DNA of 64,000 nucleotides from Terfezia claveryi (Eukaryota > Ascomycota > Pezizomycetes > Pezizales > Pezizaceae): assembly GCA_015179025.1 (NCBI GenBank), contig WHUX01000125.1, forward strand, positions 94,670 to 158,669. The letters are read 5' to 3'. The notes below the pieces were generated by a model. That model was given only the letters and a program-made list of their open reading frames with translations. It was not told the DNA's origin and made no database searches. The position numbers were made by a program, and so were the translations under genes. Below are positions 46,739-59,237 of the stretch, piece after piece. How positions within the stretch are numbered: the stretch's first letter is position 1; each line of letters starts with the position of its first letter.

Positions 46739-48539
46739 GGGAGGGAAATGTTAATTTTCTTAATGGTTCTTTTTTTTGCATCTCGGGTTATAGATGGCAT
46801 CAAGGACCGAAAATTGGGGGGGCATTTAATATCAAGCGGCGTTATTTGTTTTCAATTTATCCTTTTTCTGACGACCTGTTTGAGTATTACCTGTATATCG
46901 CGCGGCTACTCATTTTGGTCAGTCTTCATTTCCAGTCTAGTTACACTTAGATATCTCTAGTTCACGGAATCTCCTCTTATTTTCTTACCATTGTACAAAT
47001 CTCGGCCTCCTGTTGATATATCTCTTATAGTGTCTAGGTGGTCCACTCTTCTCATTCCTAGACTGGTTATTCGACTTTTGGGTTGCATAGCCGTTACCCT
47101 GAACTGACCACGCATATGGCTAAAGACCTGCCATAATCTGGCTATTACTAGTGTCTCATACGATCAAATTCCAATGTTACTTCTCAATAACATCAAAAGT
47201 ATCACTCCAATTAGGTACACAATTGACAGTCATATTTCTATAAATATAAGGATTTTATGAGGTCCAGTTCGACCGATCAGAGGATGAGACGGATTTACAG
47301 AAGTCGTTTTAGCACCAAGGGATAATTACGCTGATCGATATGTACCGCTCTCGCATGAACCAGGATGTCAAAACATTCAGGAACAAAATTTATATCACTC
47401 TGGTGTGGTGGTGAAACTGATCGCATGTTCCCAAATGTTGGAACACATGAATATAGGTAATATATTCCTTGAGCTCAACCTTTTAAGGCAGTGAGGCTAC
47501 TTACCATAGGGCAGCCCCTAGTCATACCGTTAATATCGCTGTAAGTGGTGGCCACTGCCAGTGTTCACCTCATACCTAGACTCCTGATGCTACTGCTCAT
47601 TCACCTAGATACCCGATAATCACGTCCTTCTTCACTCCGCCTCCATTACCCAGCACCATATTAATGCAATCCACAATCCTTCAACCACTTCTGTTTAGCT
47701 TGACCCATCTACGGAAATACCAAACAACCTTGCCCGACCATCATATACGACCACCTGCAATGACTCTTCCGTTGTGACAAAATCCATAGTTGGTGAGAAC
47801 GGGACTAATGGCTGTATAAACCAAATGATTGATATTCGCTTCTTTGAAATCCGAGTCACCTTCTGTTGGGTAACCCTCGATAACATATAATCGATTACAT
47901 TGTCGTACACCTCTTTGCTTTCAAAATGGCCTCCGAATGCGGTTTTCCAATCCGATACTTTGGTTTTTCCAATCCGATATTTTGCGTTTGCCAACATGGT
48001 CTCAACAGGTATCGCTTAGACTCTTCTCTGCTTGTGCCGTGGTCATGTTGGCACGTCGCCCACTTGGGCTTTGTTTGCTGTTCGTCCTCATCCCGCTCTA
48101 GATAACTACAGCGAAGCTAAAGGCTTATCTCTTCTGGTCTGACAAAAGCATAATGCCAATTGAAGTGTGCATGCTAAAGCCATTAAAAGCGAGCAATGGC
48201 GTCAGGAAGTACAAGTGGACAACCGTTTGAAGAGTGGCGTCAGGACACCTCACCAGGGCAGCCTGACGCAACTAGGTCTTGATGACGAGTAATAGCACCT
48301 GGTTTGCGGAATCAGAGTCAGTTTGCCTTCGGGGCCCCTGTGGCGCCCCAGGCACGAAAGGCAAACTAGATTTGTTCCTGATGCTTGTTACCCCCAAGTC
48401 CGTGTTTACTGGCGGGGTAAAGAGTCTTAGTAGCAAAAGCGAAGCTATGCGAACGACTAGGTAGAGGCTTGGTATGAGACTAGGTAAAGAGAGAAAGCTG
48501 GACTTGAGTACTACATTGATTACTGAGTATTGACAGTGT
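46739..48539. other. intergenic, no gene recognised
   Basis: Contains the MRS2 3' region. A minus-strand open frame at 47695-47997 (100 codons) has no family I recognise and TTTCCAATCCGATA is duplicated within about 25 bp near 47940-47980. Confidence 0.4.
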
Positions 48540-49800
48540 TTACGTTTGGAACGAGATTTTCAAGCTCAAAGAGGTTCTTTACAAGAAGGTATTGAGGCAC
48601 ATGGTCATTTAATTTTGTTTGAACCTAAATTTCATTGTGAGTTGAACTTCATTGAGTTCTTTTGGTCTGTTGCTAAACGACATGCTGTGAGTACTCTTTA
48701 CAAGATTTACGAGATACCATTCCTTTATCATTGAAGTCTGTATCTGAACTGACAGTCTGGCGCTTCTATAATAAATGTCAGTGAACTATGGTGCATATAG
48801 AGACGGATGTCAATATGGAAGAGCAGATTTTAAGGAGCGTGAATATAGAAGTCATCTTCCCCCCCCCCTATTTAGGTTAGACTCCTACCCTCTTTGTATG
48901 TAACATTCTCGATTCTCTCATACAAAGTTCCTACTTTTCTTTCTCTTATAACTTCTTCAATTTTTTAATGATTTAGGTATGTTGTGGTTTTGGGGTTAGA
49001 AGGGTTCGTAGATATCTTCGGGTCGGTCCGGCACCATACGCTGGACATAGAGACACTAGCCAGGGGAAACAATAAGGGCTATCTCGTATAGATCTCGGAG
49101 ATGGATAGGCCCTTGATGTCGTTCTGGGTTATGGAACTGGAACCTCCCATGCAAAGATAGTGACTCCAGACTTGAACCTGCCGTTGCCGTGCTAAGAGAT
49201 TGGAATTCCATTCTTTCTTGTCTTTCTTTCCAGAGCATCTCTTTTGTTGCACTTACTACATTTTTGTAATTCGGCTATCTTGGCATGAGGAACTGTGGCG
49301 ATGCTACTTTAAGTAATGTTACCGCTCGAACTATGGTGCCGGCAATAAGAAAACGACACCAATTGGATACCTACGAACTAGTCTAACTCCACAACCACAA
49401 CGTATCTAAATCATTAAATGAAACCGTATATCGATAGATCCAGGCTTGTAGAAGAGGTCTTCGGTTTCAGATTTAAAATAAGTTGAAAATTGAAGGAGTT
49501 ATAAAGGAAAGAAAAGTCAACTTTTGTATGAGAGAATTTGAGAATGTTACATGCCAAGAGGTGCTAAGAGGTAATAGACTAACCTAAATAGGAAAAGATT
49601 AAAGACTAAGCTAGCTTCTGCCAATGACTTTTATATACATGCTCCTTAAAAGCTACTGTTCCATATTGATATCCATCATGATATAGATGCAGAGTTTATT
49701 GACATTTGTTATAGAAATGCCAGATTATCAATTCAGATATAGAGTTTAAAGATAAACGAATAGTATCTCTTAAACCTTATAAAGAGTATGTATATATATT
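48540..49800. mobile_element. inverted-duplicated DDE transposase 3' end
   Basis: Plus-strand frame 48546-48734 reads DFQAQRGSLQEGIEAHGHL and PKFHCELNFIEFFW, the third-acidic-residue region of a DDE transposase family common in fungi. After a frame change it continues YSLQDLRDTIPLSLKS and TVWRFYNKC. The block from about 48690 to 48990 recurs inverted at about 49390-49795 (for example CTTCTATAAYAAATGTCA and CTATTTAGGTTAG), separated by about 400 bp unique sequence. The right copy is more AT-rich. It is dead. Confidence 0.75.
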
Positions 49801-50486
49801 ATGAAAAGCTAAAGTTACACTCGTCAGTTGCTACCTCAGATCATCACGCTGCCAAGTTAGAGGGTCCTAGTATTAATTTAGTGCTTAGTCAGCAGTTTGG
49901 AGAATGTTACAATAGGTCATTTTCATGTTGCCGACACCATATTGCGCTGATCCATGCACGTGGCGTAAGCTCAAATGCACTTCCTATTTGGGTTCTAACA
50001 CCACAACGATCACGAGATGGAGGTAATTGGTTACCCAGGTCATTGGCTATATCCACATGCCTTGATCATTTTCCCAATATCCCTGGCATTGATTCCTACC
50101 TGGTGCCTTCCTTCTTTCCTTCAGATATAAACATATTTTCGTAGCCAAAAGCTACCCATGATGTACCCGACCTGGTGCTTGAGCTCAGTCTTGCCTCTAT
50201 ATTGAGTGAGAGGATGCTGTGACCAACACCTCTGACCCTATTCCCACAGTTTTACTCATTTGTCTCTAATTCCGTTCCAAAAATACTTAAAAATTCATAG
50301 ATGAAAAATATAGTTTAAAAGCTTGCGTCTCCAACTGCCCTTGACTGGCCATCTCTTCACGACTACCCTTCCACATTATTAGCAGACGTTGCACCGTCCT
50401 TTGCAATTTTCGAGTACGTTCCAGACTACTACGTCTCTAGCGGTAGTTATAATTTGTTGGGTTCCACGCCAGTGGCAATAAGCTGG
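49801..50486. other. intergenic, promoter side of the PLC-like gene
   Basis: The open frame at 49788-50144 (118 codons) has no recognisable family. No other feature was seen. Confidence 0.4.
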
Positions 50487-51862
50487 ATGTTGAACCGAGT
50501 TATATGGCTGATACCCGCCAGGCCACTTATTTGGCGGCTTCTTGTAGTTGCAGTATTTGCTACTTTAGTCCAGGCCGTTAGCAACAACAATGGAGCATCA
50601 ATAGAGACAACCAAAGTGACAGTGTTAGAAGGCACTGTCGAGCCTCACATTATGTCAGTAACCTCTGGATCATTGACACCAACTGCAACAACTTCGGGGA
50701 TTTTTCTACCTGCGAATACTCAACCTTGCAACGGATATGTGGAGTTCTGTACCAGGTCGTATGGGAACATTACCTATGTTGCAGCGCATAATTCACCCTT
50801 TGTGATGCAAAACAATGTGGCGGCGAATCAGAACTTAGAGGTTGCTCAACAGTTGGATGATGGAATTAGGATGTGTAAGTTTGGTGAATCCCATAGAGAC
50901 ATGTAGATGCTTATTGCTAGAGATGTGTAGTACAAGGACAGACCCATGAATTAAATGGAATCTTACATTATTGCCACACGAGGTATGTTTGTCAGTTTTA
51001 TTCATTTGAAAGCTACTGACAACGTTCAATAGTTGTGATCTTTTGGATTCAGGTCCTGTTGAGGACTACCTCGTTAAAGTTGCGGACTGGCTCCGCAACA
51101 ACCCATTTGAGGTTATCAGCATCCTCTTAGGAAATGGCGACTTTGTCGACATCGAGAAGTTCATTGAGCCTCTCCAGAATTCCGGAATAGCAGACATGGC
51201 ATATATCCCATCGTCCAACAATACACTACAATATAATCAATGGCCAACTCTAGGGGATCTTATCCTTCAGGGTAAACGGGTCATCGTTTATATGGACTAC
51301 AAGGCCGATGAAACTCGAGTAGCATATATATTAGACGAGTTTACATATATGTGGGAAACACCATTCTCACCTACGGACGCCAATTTCCCATGTACCATTG
51401 ACCGGCCTTCTGGGATGACCAATGACGGGGGGAAACTATATATGGCAAACCATAACTTGAATGCGGAGCTCTCGGTATTTGGAAAGACAATCTTAATACC
51501 AGATAAGGTCAATCTGAACCGGTCAAATGCAGTATCTGGATATGGGAGCCTGGGGTTAGCCGCGGAGCACTGCACTGGTATGGTCCCTCCTCTTTTTTAT
51601 CCGATTATTTCTCTTTCGGCAACTAACAAGGGTGACAGCCTTATGGTGCCGACCTCCCACGTTTCTACTCGTAGACTTTTATGACGTTGGTGATGGATCT
51701 GTATTCGAGGTTGCAGCAAAGATGAACAACGTCACATATACGGGTACCTGTTGCAGCAAGCCTTCAATCAGTGCAGGAGCCTCCCTCTCAAGATCAGTAC
51801 TTAGACTGCGAGACTTGAAGGTATTTTTCTTGGTTGTCATTTTTTTGAGCGAGCTTTTTTGA
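50487..51862 (+). CDS. secreted PLC-like phosphodiesterase (TIM barrel)
   Basis: Member of the fungal PI-PLC-like phosphodiesterase family. Four exons, 50487-50874, 50931-50982, 51033-51577 and 51639-51862, give 402 aa in phase. A hydrophobic N-terminus (RLLVVAVFATLVQA) looks like a signal peptide, followed by a Ser/Thr-rich stretch. The core has CNGYVEFCTRSYGNITYV, the first catalytic-type His in AAHNSPFV, QLDDGIRMLQGQTHELNG, the second His in YCHTSCDLLDSGPVEDYL, VISILLGNGDF, RVIVYMDYKADE, WETPFSPTDANFPC and FLLVDFYDVGDGSVFEVAA. The end is uncertain: the model ends in a hydrophobic tail, but a possible intron (GTATTTTTC...TTTCTAG, 51819-51873) would change it. Convergent with the Vma12 gene. 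Confidence 0.9.
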
Positions 51863-52068
51863 GAATTTCTAGGTAGCAGTTTTTTTTTATTGGAGTCATA
51901 TGAATCTACCGCCTGCATACATACATACATGTATTAATTAGAGGTTGTATACCATCCGAGGGCGTTATCACTAGAAAATTATTGTTTTTTAAGCCCTGTG
52001 TCCGTAGGTGACGTATCTTCAAAGGTGTGAGGTTATGCAGGATATGGATATGTAGCCTGAGTTGGTCC

Positions 52069-52795
52069 CTATTCAACCTTCTTTCCCGCTCCTACCTCCC
52101 ATGTCCTCAAAACCTCTTTCCTCTCAACTTTCTTCCTCTCCAGTAGCTTCGCCTCCTCAATCTTTCGATAATAACTCCCCAGTACGACTATCTCCGCTAC
52201 ACCAACGACGATAGCAGCCACAAAAGCTAGGGCAAATCTCTCAGGCACCGCCCAGGAAGACGCAACTGCCCAAACTGCACCCCCGGTGGCCAGTATTGAG
52301 AAAAGGACATTTACAATGAGTGATAAGTCCGATTTGAGCTGCTTCATAGTGTATTCCTCTTCTCCTTCCTTAAGAGATGTTAACATGTGGTCACTCTGGT
52401 TCAGCATGGTGCGGTATGAATCGGCTTCAGCCTGAGCTCGGAGGTGGGCCATGAGGGCTTTGTATTCTTCAGTCTATTTGTAAGTATTAAGAGATGCACG
52501 TGGTTAATGTTACAGGGAGTGAGGGTAGTGAAATACGCACTGGCTCAGGCTTCGGCGGCTTGGAGGGAATGTATACGGCACACCCCCGCAGAAGGCGGCT
52601 TAGACGATAAGTAGCTGCATTCTCGGGACTCGTTTGGTGTGCAATAAGTGTGGAAGAGATCTTTTTGATGGTCTGGTGATGGAGGTAGGCTGGTGGATGG
52701 TCACATTGTATTAATTCGGTGTCTGGAAGGGCAGAGAGGTTGTTGTAGTCTTTGAGTGCGGAAATGAGGGGTTCGGAGGGGATCAGCAGAACCAT
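52069..52795 (-). CDS. VMA12: V-ATPase assembly factor Vma12/TMEM199-like
   Basis: ER membrane protein needed to assemble the V-ATPase membrane sector. Two exons in the complement, 52541-52795 and 52069-52473, give 219 aa. The N-terminal cytosolic domain has LSALPDTELIQCDHPPAYL and LSRLLRGCAVYIP; after the intron comes EEYKALMAHLRAQAEADSY, then two membrane segments (LSLIVNVLFSILATGGAVWA and FALAFVAAIVVGVAEIVVL) and a Lys/Glu-rich tail. ATG 52795 was preferred over an upstream in-frame ATG at 52825 because the conserved part starts right after it. Confidence 0.88.
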
Positions 52796-53187
52796 GGTAA
52801 GGATGTGCAGGGACTGGGCCCTCAAGCGGAAGCTAAAGCTGACGATTTATTAGTCTCGATCAGACCCTCGCGATTTCTACATTTTGGCAGGAAACCAGAT
52901 GGCCGCGCGAGTGCTTGGCAACGGCTTTGGCAACGGCCTTGGCATGTGATACGTTGTGGCACGCGTTAAATTGCTCAGCTTATGAGTAAGAGCTCTTTTA
53001 AGTATGGTTAGTTATCGCAAGTTCGAAATCTTTTATGGTTGCAAGAGATGATTCTATTGAGACATTACCGTACTATCTAACCAAACTCCGGAACTTATCC
53101 TGCCGTGAGGGAAAATAAAACAAAACCCCATAAGTTGACAATAGTATTGGGACACAAACATGCAATCATAACTAAGTAGAGGGTCTG
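52796..53187. other. intergenic between Med10 and Vma12 genes
   Basis: Both neighbours are on the minus strand, so this holds the Med10 terminator and the Vma12 promoter. No repeat or gene recognised. Confidence 0.4.
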
Positions 53188-53777
53188 TCATGAATCATGT
53201 TTTGTGGGGATTATTTGATCCGGCGTTTCCTCCAGCTTTGGCTTATATTTTCCGGAGATTGCCTGCAGAACATGCTCCACATCTCCTTGGAGCTCTGGGA
53301 AAGTGGTTTTAATCTGTTCTGCCAAGACGTTCCTGAAGTCCTCAAATGCGCGCATCTTGCCGTTCAAGAACTGATTTTGTTTGGCAACGATTTCGACGAA
53401 TTCTCTAGTGTAAATATCGGGGTTGCGGCCATCTTCGACATACCTATGCGCACACAGAGCTGTGAGACCATCCGCTTGGAAACAGACAGCAGTTTGCAGG
53501 ATAGTTTTACATCACAATCTCCTTGGGTATATTCACATCCAATGTATCCTTGATATTATCCAACTCGGAGTATTGGGATACTAGTCGGTTCCTAACCTCG
53601 CCAAACCCAACAGACAGTCAGCCTGGGTATTGAAATCAGACTCGTGCAGGACACAAACATTTGCTGTTGTACTGCTTCGATAGACTGTGGCCCGGAATAG
53701 TCTGAGATTGCAACCTGCGCTTCGTAAAGAGTTTGGATAACATTCCGGAGTTGCTCTAGTGGGGCATGGCTAGTCAT
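53188..53777 (-). CDS. MED10: Mediator subunit 10 (Med10/Nut2)
   Basis: Middle-module subunit of the RNA polymerase II Mediator complex. Three exons in the complement, 53659-53777, 53511-53591 and 53188-53443, give 151 aa with consistent phases. Seen: an N-terminal helix LEQLRNVIQTLYEAQVA followed by DYSGPQSIEAVQQQ, VNIPKEIV, then the family signature YVEDGRNPDIYTREFVEIV, KQNQFLNGKMRAFEDF and LAEQIKTTFPEL. The length fits the family. The pogo relic begins about 220 bp upstream of its start, so its promoter may be truncated or supplied by the insertion. Confidence 0.92.
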
Positions 53778-54000
53778 CAGTCATAGATTCATTTTAAGAC
53801 TTGTGGGTCGGAGGAAGTCACTTTCAACGTTGTCTAGAGGCATGTCGAGTTGTTGCTGTTGCTGATGTCCCTGGGAAAGAGCCATACTTGGTGCCATTGG
53901 CTTTTCTTTGTTAAGGTGTAGATGTCGAGGCGGCGCTTTGGTGGGATCAGGCGAGCACGCGCCCTACCTTTGTAGAATGCCAAGACCCTCGGCAAGACGT

Positions 54001-56690
54001 AATTAATCCAGTACCATCGCTTACCTAAGGATGACCGACCATGGTAGGTTGACTGGGGCCAAAACATCCCTGTCATGCAACCGTCCTCATACTTGCCTCT
54101 CCCGCCCTTTAGCAACTTAATGACTTAGTAGTGGTCTAAGGTATACCAATCAAATCACCAAAACCAGCACTATCACTAGCACCCCCCTCTAGTCACGATA
54201 GGCAAAATCGATTATGAGAATAAGTTGTGAGAAGCAATAAAGCATGCTCGATGAGAGTTAGGAGTACCTACTGCATAATTTGCAGCTTTATATAAGGTAA
54301 ATGTACAGACCTTAAGTCTGTAACTTGCTGGTACTACTACCGACTATACTACAGCTGCTAGAAATAAGCAATTATTTGATATTGGTAAAGAGAATGCAAT
54401 TGCAGAGTATGTAGGATTGATGGCGGATACAAGATTTCTATTAAATCCTAAACTCCTATGAGGAATAGCCCAACATATGATTAATGAAAGGCAAATGAAG
54501 TAGCAAGGTTAAGAAGGAGGTAGTATAGGTCCTAAGTTAACTACTACCAACCACTGACTACGTCGAAAGAAGCACCTTTAAAGATAAGGAGTTATAAGCT
54601 CTATAAAATTAAGCTTTATACCCCCCCTCCTCATTAAGCTCAACAATCCCCTCAATAACTACTATGATTCCTCTAGCCCCTCTTTACATTATTAGTACTT
54701 ACTGGGTTGACTACTTTCTAAAGTATAATACAGAATTTAAGAAAGTCTATATTCACTACCAAGAAAGAGCTTATGCAGTAGCATACAATGATATTAAGCT
54801 GCAAGCAGATTTCCTTTGCAAGCTTACTAATCTTGTTTATAGGAAGAAGATTACATAGTATAATATCTAGAATTATGATAAAAAAGGGATTACTATAGAA
54901 AAGAATAGTACAAGAACATTGGCAATTGTACATGCTGGAAAAGGTCATAGTATAGCAAAAATGATAACTAAAGGCTCTTGTGAATTCTATAGTATTTTAA
55001 AGATTGTGAGTACTGCTAGAGTAGTTACTCTACCATTTATTATCTGGTAGGGAAAAACTTATTAAGAGTCATACTATCTAGAAGGAAGGCTAATTCATGA
55101 TGCTACATTTGCAGTCTCTGATAGTAGCTATATGGATGATGAGTTAAGTTTTGAATATATAAAGGAGTATTTTGAGTTATATTCTAGAGATAGGGATAAT
55201 CCATGTTATCTTATTGTAGATGGGTATTCATCTTATATTACATAGAAGGTAGTAAAGTATGCTCTTACTTATAATATTCATATGATATGTCTTCTATCTA
55301 AATCTACCCATCTTCTGTAACTACTCGATGTAGAATACTTTAAAGTCCTACAAACAATCTATGAATGAAACCTCAGTATATGGCTTAGGGAGAATCTTCT
55401 TATTGTTTTATCAAAACCTGCATTTTTAGAAATTCTGGAGAAAACATGAAGTGAGATATATACCATGGATTGTATGGTGAGAGCTTAGTAAAAGGCTCAT
55501 TGTTAGCCAATTGATTATGTTGGGCCTAGACTAGTAACCCCTCCAAATGTCTTAGATCAGAAAGTCTCATTAGTTGAAAATACTCCTGGTCACCTCCATA
55601 AGCTTTCTTGCTAGGCTATTCGATCATTAAACTCAAAGGAAGATGAGAAGAATATACTAATCCTTAGGTTGATTAATTATGCTATAGAAAAGGTTACTAA
55701 GTATTAGGATATTACTCCTCAATCTCATACCTTTAACAAGCTTTGGAGTAGTAAGGTATGTAAGTAGAAGACATGATCCTAATATATTGGTGGCTAAGCA
55801 AAAGTACTGAATTATAAATATATTAATGAAGGCATTAAGAAGCTTGTAGATACAGTAACAGCCAAGTTGGAATGGCAGCAGGTAGTAGAAGAAAAGAAAA
55901 AGGCTACAGAGTATAAGAAGGCTGCCAAAGAGGTCTCCGATAAGTAGTGGAAAACTGATCTACAATGATATAATAAGGTTGACCTACTAGCATGGCAAGC
56001 TGAATATGTAGAGATTGATACTATATAGATTGCTACTAAGCAGCCTGGCCAGAAGTACTCTAGAAAGAAACTACTATACCTCCCTCGACCAAAGTGACTA
56101 CTTAAGCCTAAAGGACCAATTAGTATTATGGAAGGGGCTAGTAACCTTTCTATAGTTGTAAAGGATATTATAGAGAAAGAGATTAATAATAAGAGAGAAC
56201 TTGAGATAGATCTAGAGGAAGATCAGCAAGATTTGGCAGATTCTATAAGAGTGCTAGAAATTAAGAATTTTGCACAGGTTAGTTCTTCTAAGCAATGGCC
56301 ATCCTATATTGCTATTTTAAGGCTTGTACCTAGCAACATTAATTTAATATTGAAATAGATAGCTAGTTGAGCTTTCTTAGTAGCTGTAAGTGTGTTAGCA
56401 TTATAATGAGCTTTAGAAAGGGTAGATGGGAGAGGGAGAGGGTTATTAAAGGGGTCTCAACAAAAGGTACTATATATTTGGGTATCATATTGTTTTTGTA
56501 TAATATAAGCATAGCTATATTATAGAGTATAGTTGTTTCTATAAATCTCAATTTAGCTGAATGGTCTCTTACTATCTTGCTTTATATAGTATCATAGGAT
56601 ACAAGTAGACTTATATAAAAATAGGGATAATTTCCCCTAGTCAACCTACCATGGTCGGTCATTCTTAGGTAAGTAATGGTATATTAATTT
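54001..56690 (+). mobile_element. pogo-type (DDE_1) DNA transposon relic, about 2.7 kb
   Basis: Inverted terminal regions of about 60-70 bp: the left contains CTTACCTAAGGATGACCGAC and CATGGTAGGTTGACTGGGG, and the right (56627-56690) is its reverse complement with C/T changes. Between them a plus-strand frame, read through many stops, follows pogo/Fot1 transposase: NYDKKGITI, HDATFAVSDSSYMDDE, CYLIVDGYSSYIT (acidic catalytic region), STHLL-LLDVEYF, then a lysine-rich C-terminal half. It is strongly AT-biased, unlike its left TIR, and cannot encode a protein. Exact ends and the TA duplication were not settled. Confidence 0.83.
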
Positions 56691-58231
56691 GAGTACCTAA
56701 TAAAAAAACTCCGGAAGGGACTCCTAAAGCTATAATAGCCATAATATACTTATTGGTAAATCTAGCAATGATTAGTCCAAGATGCAGAGAAGCCCAATCG
56801 GGTGATATCGGAAGAGTTTGAGAATATGTGTCAGCTTCTTTAGTATATAGAATGAGAATAATATGACCTCAGGCTCTAGATATAGTTTTTGTTCTCTAGG
56901 CTTATAAAAATATTGACCAATAGATACCTCAACTTAGGGAAATACTAATAAAAGCTATTGAGGTATTTAAAGAGCTACTAGAATGTAAAAGTCTGTATAC
57001 TGTTAGTACTAAAAGATTTAATACTCCCTAATTCTCATAGGCATAATAATACAAATAGTACAATTTTGGAGAAGAGTCCTTTGCCTTCTGGGATACAAGA
57101 GTCTGACAAGAAGCTCCTCTAGTCTAGTAAACATTATTCTCTATAGTAATTAAGCCCAACCTAGCTATTGAGTTTAAGAAAAATAAGGACAAGATAATTC
57201 TCTATTTATATTTTATTATATACTAGAAACTAATAGATTAATTTTTAGTAGACTCAGATTGGAATATACATGATAGTATACTATTGGAAGTACTCTCAAT
57301 TTATAAAAAGATTAGGTACTAGCTAGAATAGATCAGTTTGAATTTTAAGTAATATAGTTGAACTTAGCTATATTGAATAGCCAAAATCAGATCTCTACTG
57401 TCCAGTTTAACTCAGAATCTAGTATAGCAAATTTGTAGCTCTATAGTAAAGTATTTCTTTTTGAAGAAAAAAAGTATTACATATAGAGAAAGTAGAGAGC
57501 CTATAAAAGTTTATTTTTTATTTGCTAGCTAGAATAGACATTTAGATATTTATTGGGAGTAGCTATGGATTATAAGTTAATTGGTTGGCATTACAAATAT
57601 CTTTAGAATTTATAATAAACAACTATAGTAGCCAGTAAGTACAAAGTAACTATAGAAGTATGTAGTTTGATTATATAACTTCTTATAGGAAACATAATTA
57701 TTCAAGCTAAAATTCCTTAGTAATTTATTACTGAAGCAATATTAGGAATTCTAGTAGTTGATAAACTTGTATCTCCAAAGGTACTAACTATTTTAGAAGC
57801 TATTTTATAGCTTGATAATTTTACTATATTTTTCTAAATTCTCTTTATTTCTGTTAGAGGCGAGCTAGCAATTACAGTAATATCTATCGGAATATTGATA
57901 TATAGGGTACATGAAAGTATAATTACTTGCTCGAGCCTAACTAGGTATACAATGTGCAAAGAATAATAGCTTCATTCAAAGTAACCCATTGATACAAAAC
58001 TTCACTTGAGTCTTAGAGAATAATAACTAAATACAAGATGTGAGCAAATATATAGGAAAGTAGGGTTAACACCTGGCCACCCACCATTGGGTGGTTGTTA
58101 GCCTAGTCTATATAAACTCAGCTGTAACAATTTCAATACTCTTTTTCCCTTATTCCCTATACTAAATTCAAGTTTCTGATATAGTTGAAATAGTTCTTTA
58201 AGTCTAGGATACATCAGCAATGAGTTTATTT
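56691..58231. other. AT-rich degraded repeat, no gene recognised
   Basis: Dense stops in all frames, RIP-like. Around 57857 a stretch begins TGTTAGAGGCGAGCTAG and contains GCTCGAGCCTAACTA, resembling the start of the 309-bp LTR at 15343; it may be a diverged relative, but no closing end or duplication was found. A hairpin GGCCACCCACCATTGGGTGG lies near 58075-58095. Confidence 0.4.
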
Positions 58232-58260
58232 GCGCCAGGTGCACCAGGTGCACCTGGCGC
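58232..58260. repeat. perfect GC-rich hairpin, 12-bp arms, 5-bp loop
   Basis: GCGCCAGGTGCA, loop CCAGG, then TGCACCTGGCGC. It sits at the boundary where composition changes from AT-rich to normal. Confidence 0.8.
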
Positions 58261-59237
58261 TCTATTGCAGAACTAAGCCTTGTGACGCACTAGTGTTCCA
58301 TGTTCCCTTCCTGGCGTACCTCTGGTGCTTCCAACTCCCTGAACCACCATGTTACCTTTACACTGTTTCTACCACGGTATCTATGCATACCTCTTTCCCT
58401 ATAACATCCCAGCGTTATCCGCTTTGCTAAGTTTCCAATCCAATGTTTTGCGTTCCCCTCATTCCGCTTCAGCCTCACTTCTCTTCTACTCCTACCTCTG
58501 TCTCTTGACTTTGCAAGCATGCGTTCACCCTTTGCATTCTCCTGCATTCGCCCAACCTATTCTCCTCCTTTTCCTGTTGTCACTCACATATCTCACCGTC
58601 CCAACTCGATATGCACACAATCCGCTCCTTAAAGTTACACCTCCTATCCCGCGTCTTCCTGGCTTGAACTTCTCCCTATTGTCTTTGTGATGTTTTCAAT
58701 CCGACACATCACGTTCCTAAGTTTCCCTTCCTACAATTCTCCTTCTGAAGTTTTTAATGCGACATATCGCGTTTCTAAGTTCCCCTTCCTAACAATTGCT
58801 CTTCTGATGCTTGTGATTTAATTTATCTTCGTTCTAAATCGATCACTCATTCTTGGCACAAACACGAGGTTTTCTTTGTTTGACTTCTATTTTCCATGAC
58901 TAAAAAACACATTCCGAACCTCATGGCCACACCTACAAACTACCACCAAATGAAATCCAACGCGCTGCGTCCTCCCCCCTCTCACCCGATTATATCCACG
59001 TCCCAGCCACAAATTACTCAGTAATAAAAAGCACAGTGAGAGAAACATGTAGAGAAAAACATGTGGAGTGAAACACAGAGAGAAACAAGCAAGCGACAAG
59101 AGAAAAAGAACTAATACCGACCGACAAGAAAAACAAAACCAATTACCATACGGAGACAGAACTAACTGGGAACTGATCTAGGAAAACCCTTCCTCCCCCT
59201 ACTATATTCGCTTCCAGTCCCTATCCGACGTGTTCAG
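58261..59237. other. intergenic, no gene recognised
   Basis: Near-normal composition. Overlapping open frames at 58290-58690 on both strands have no family features. A diverged tandem of about 75 bp (GTTTTCAATCCGACACATC, GTTTTTAATGCGACATATC) lies at about 58690-58800. Confidence 0.4.

Noticed and set aside
53834..54115. Minus-strand open frame of 93 codons upstream of MED10
   Set aside because: It runs across the pogo TIR and shows no protein family features.
58290..58690. Overlapping open frames on both strands as genes
   Set aside because: They overlap each other on opposite strands and have no recognisable motif or start context.
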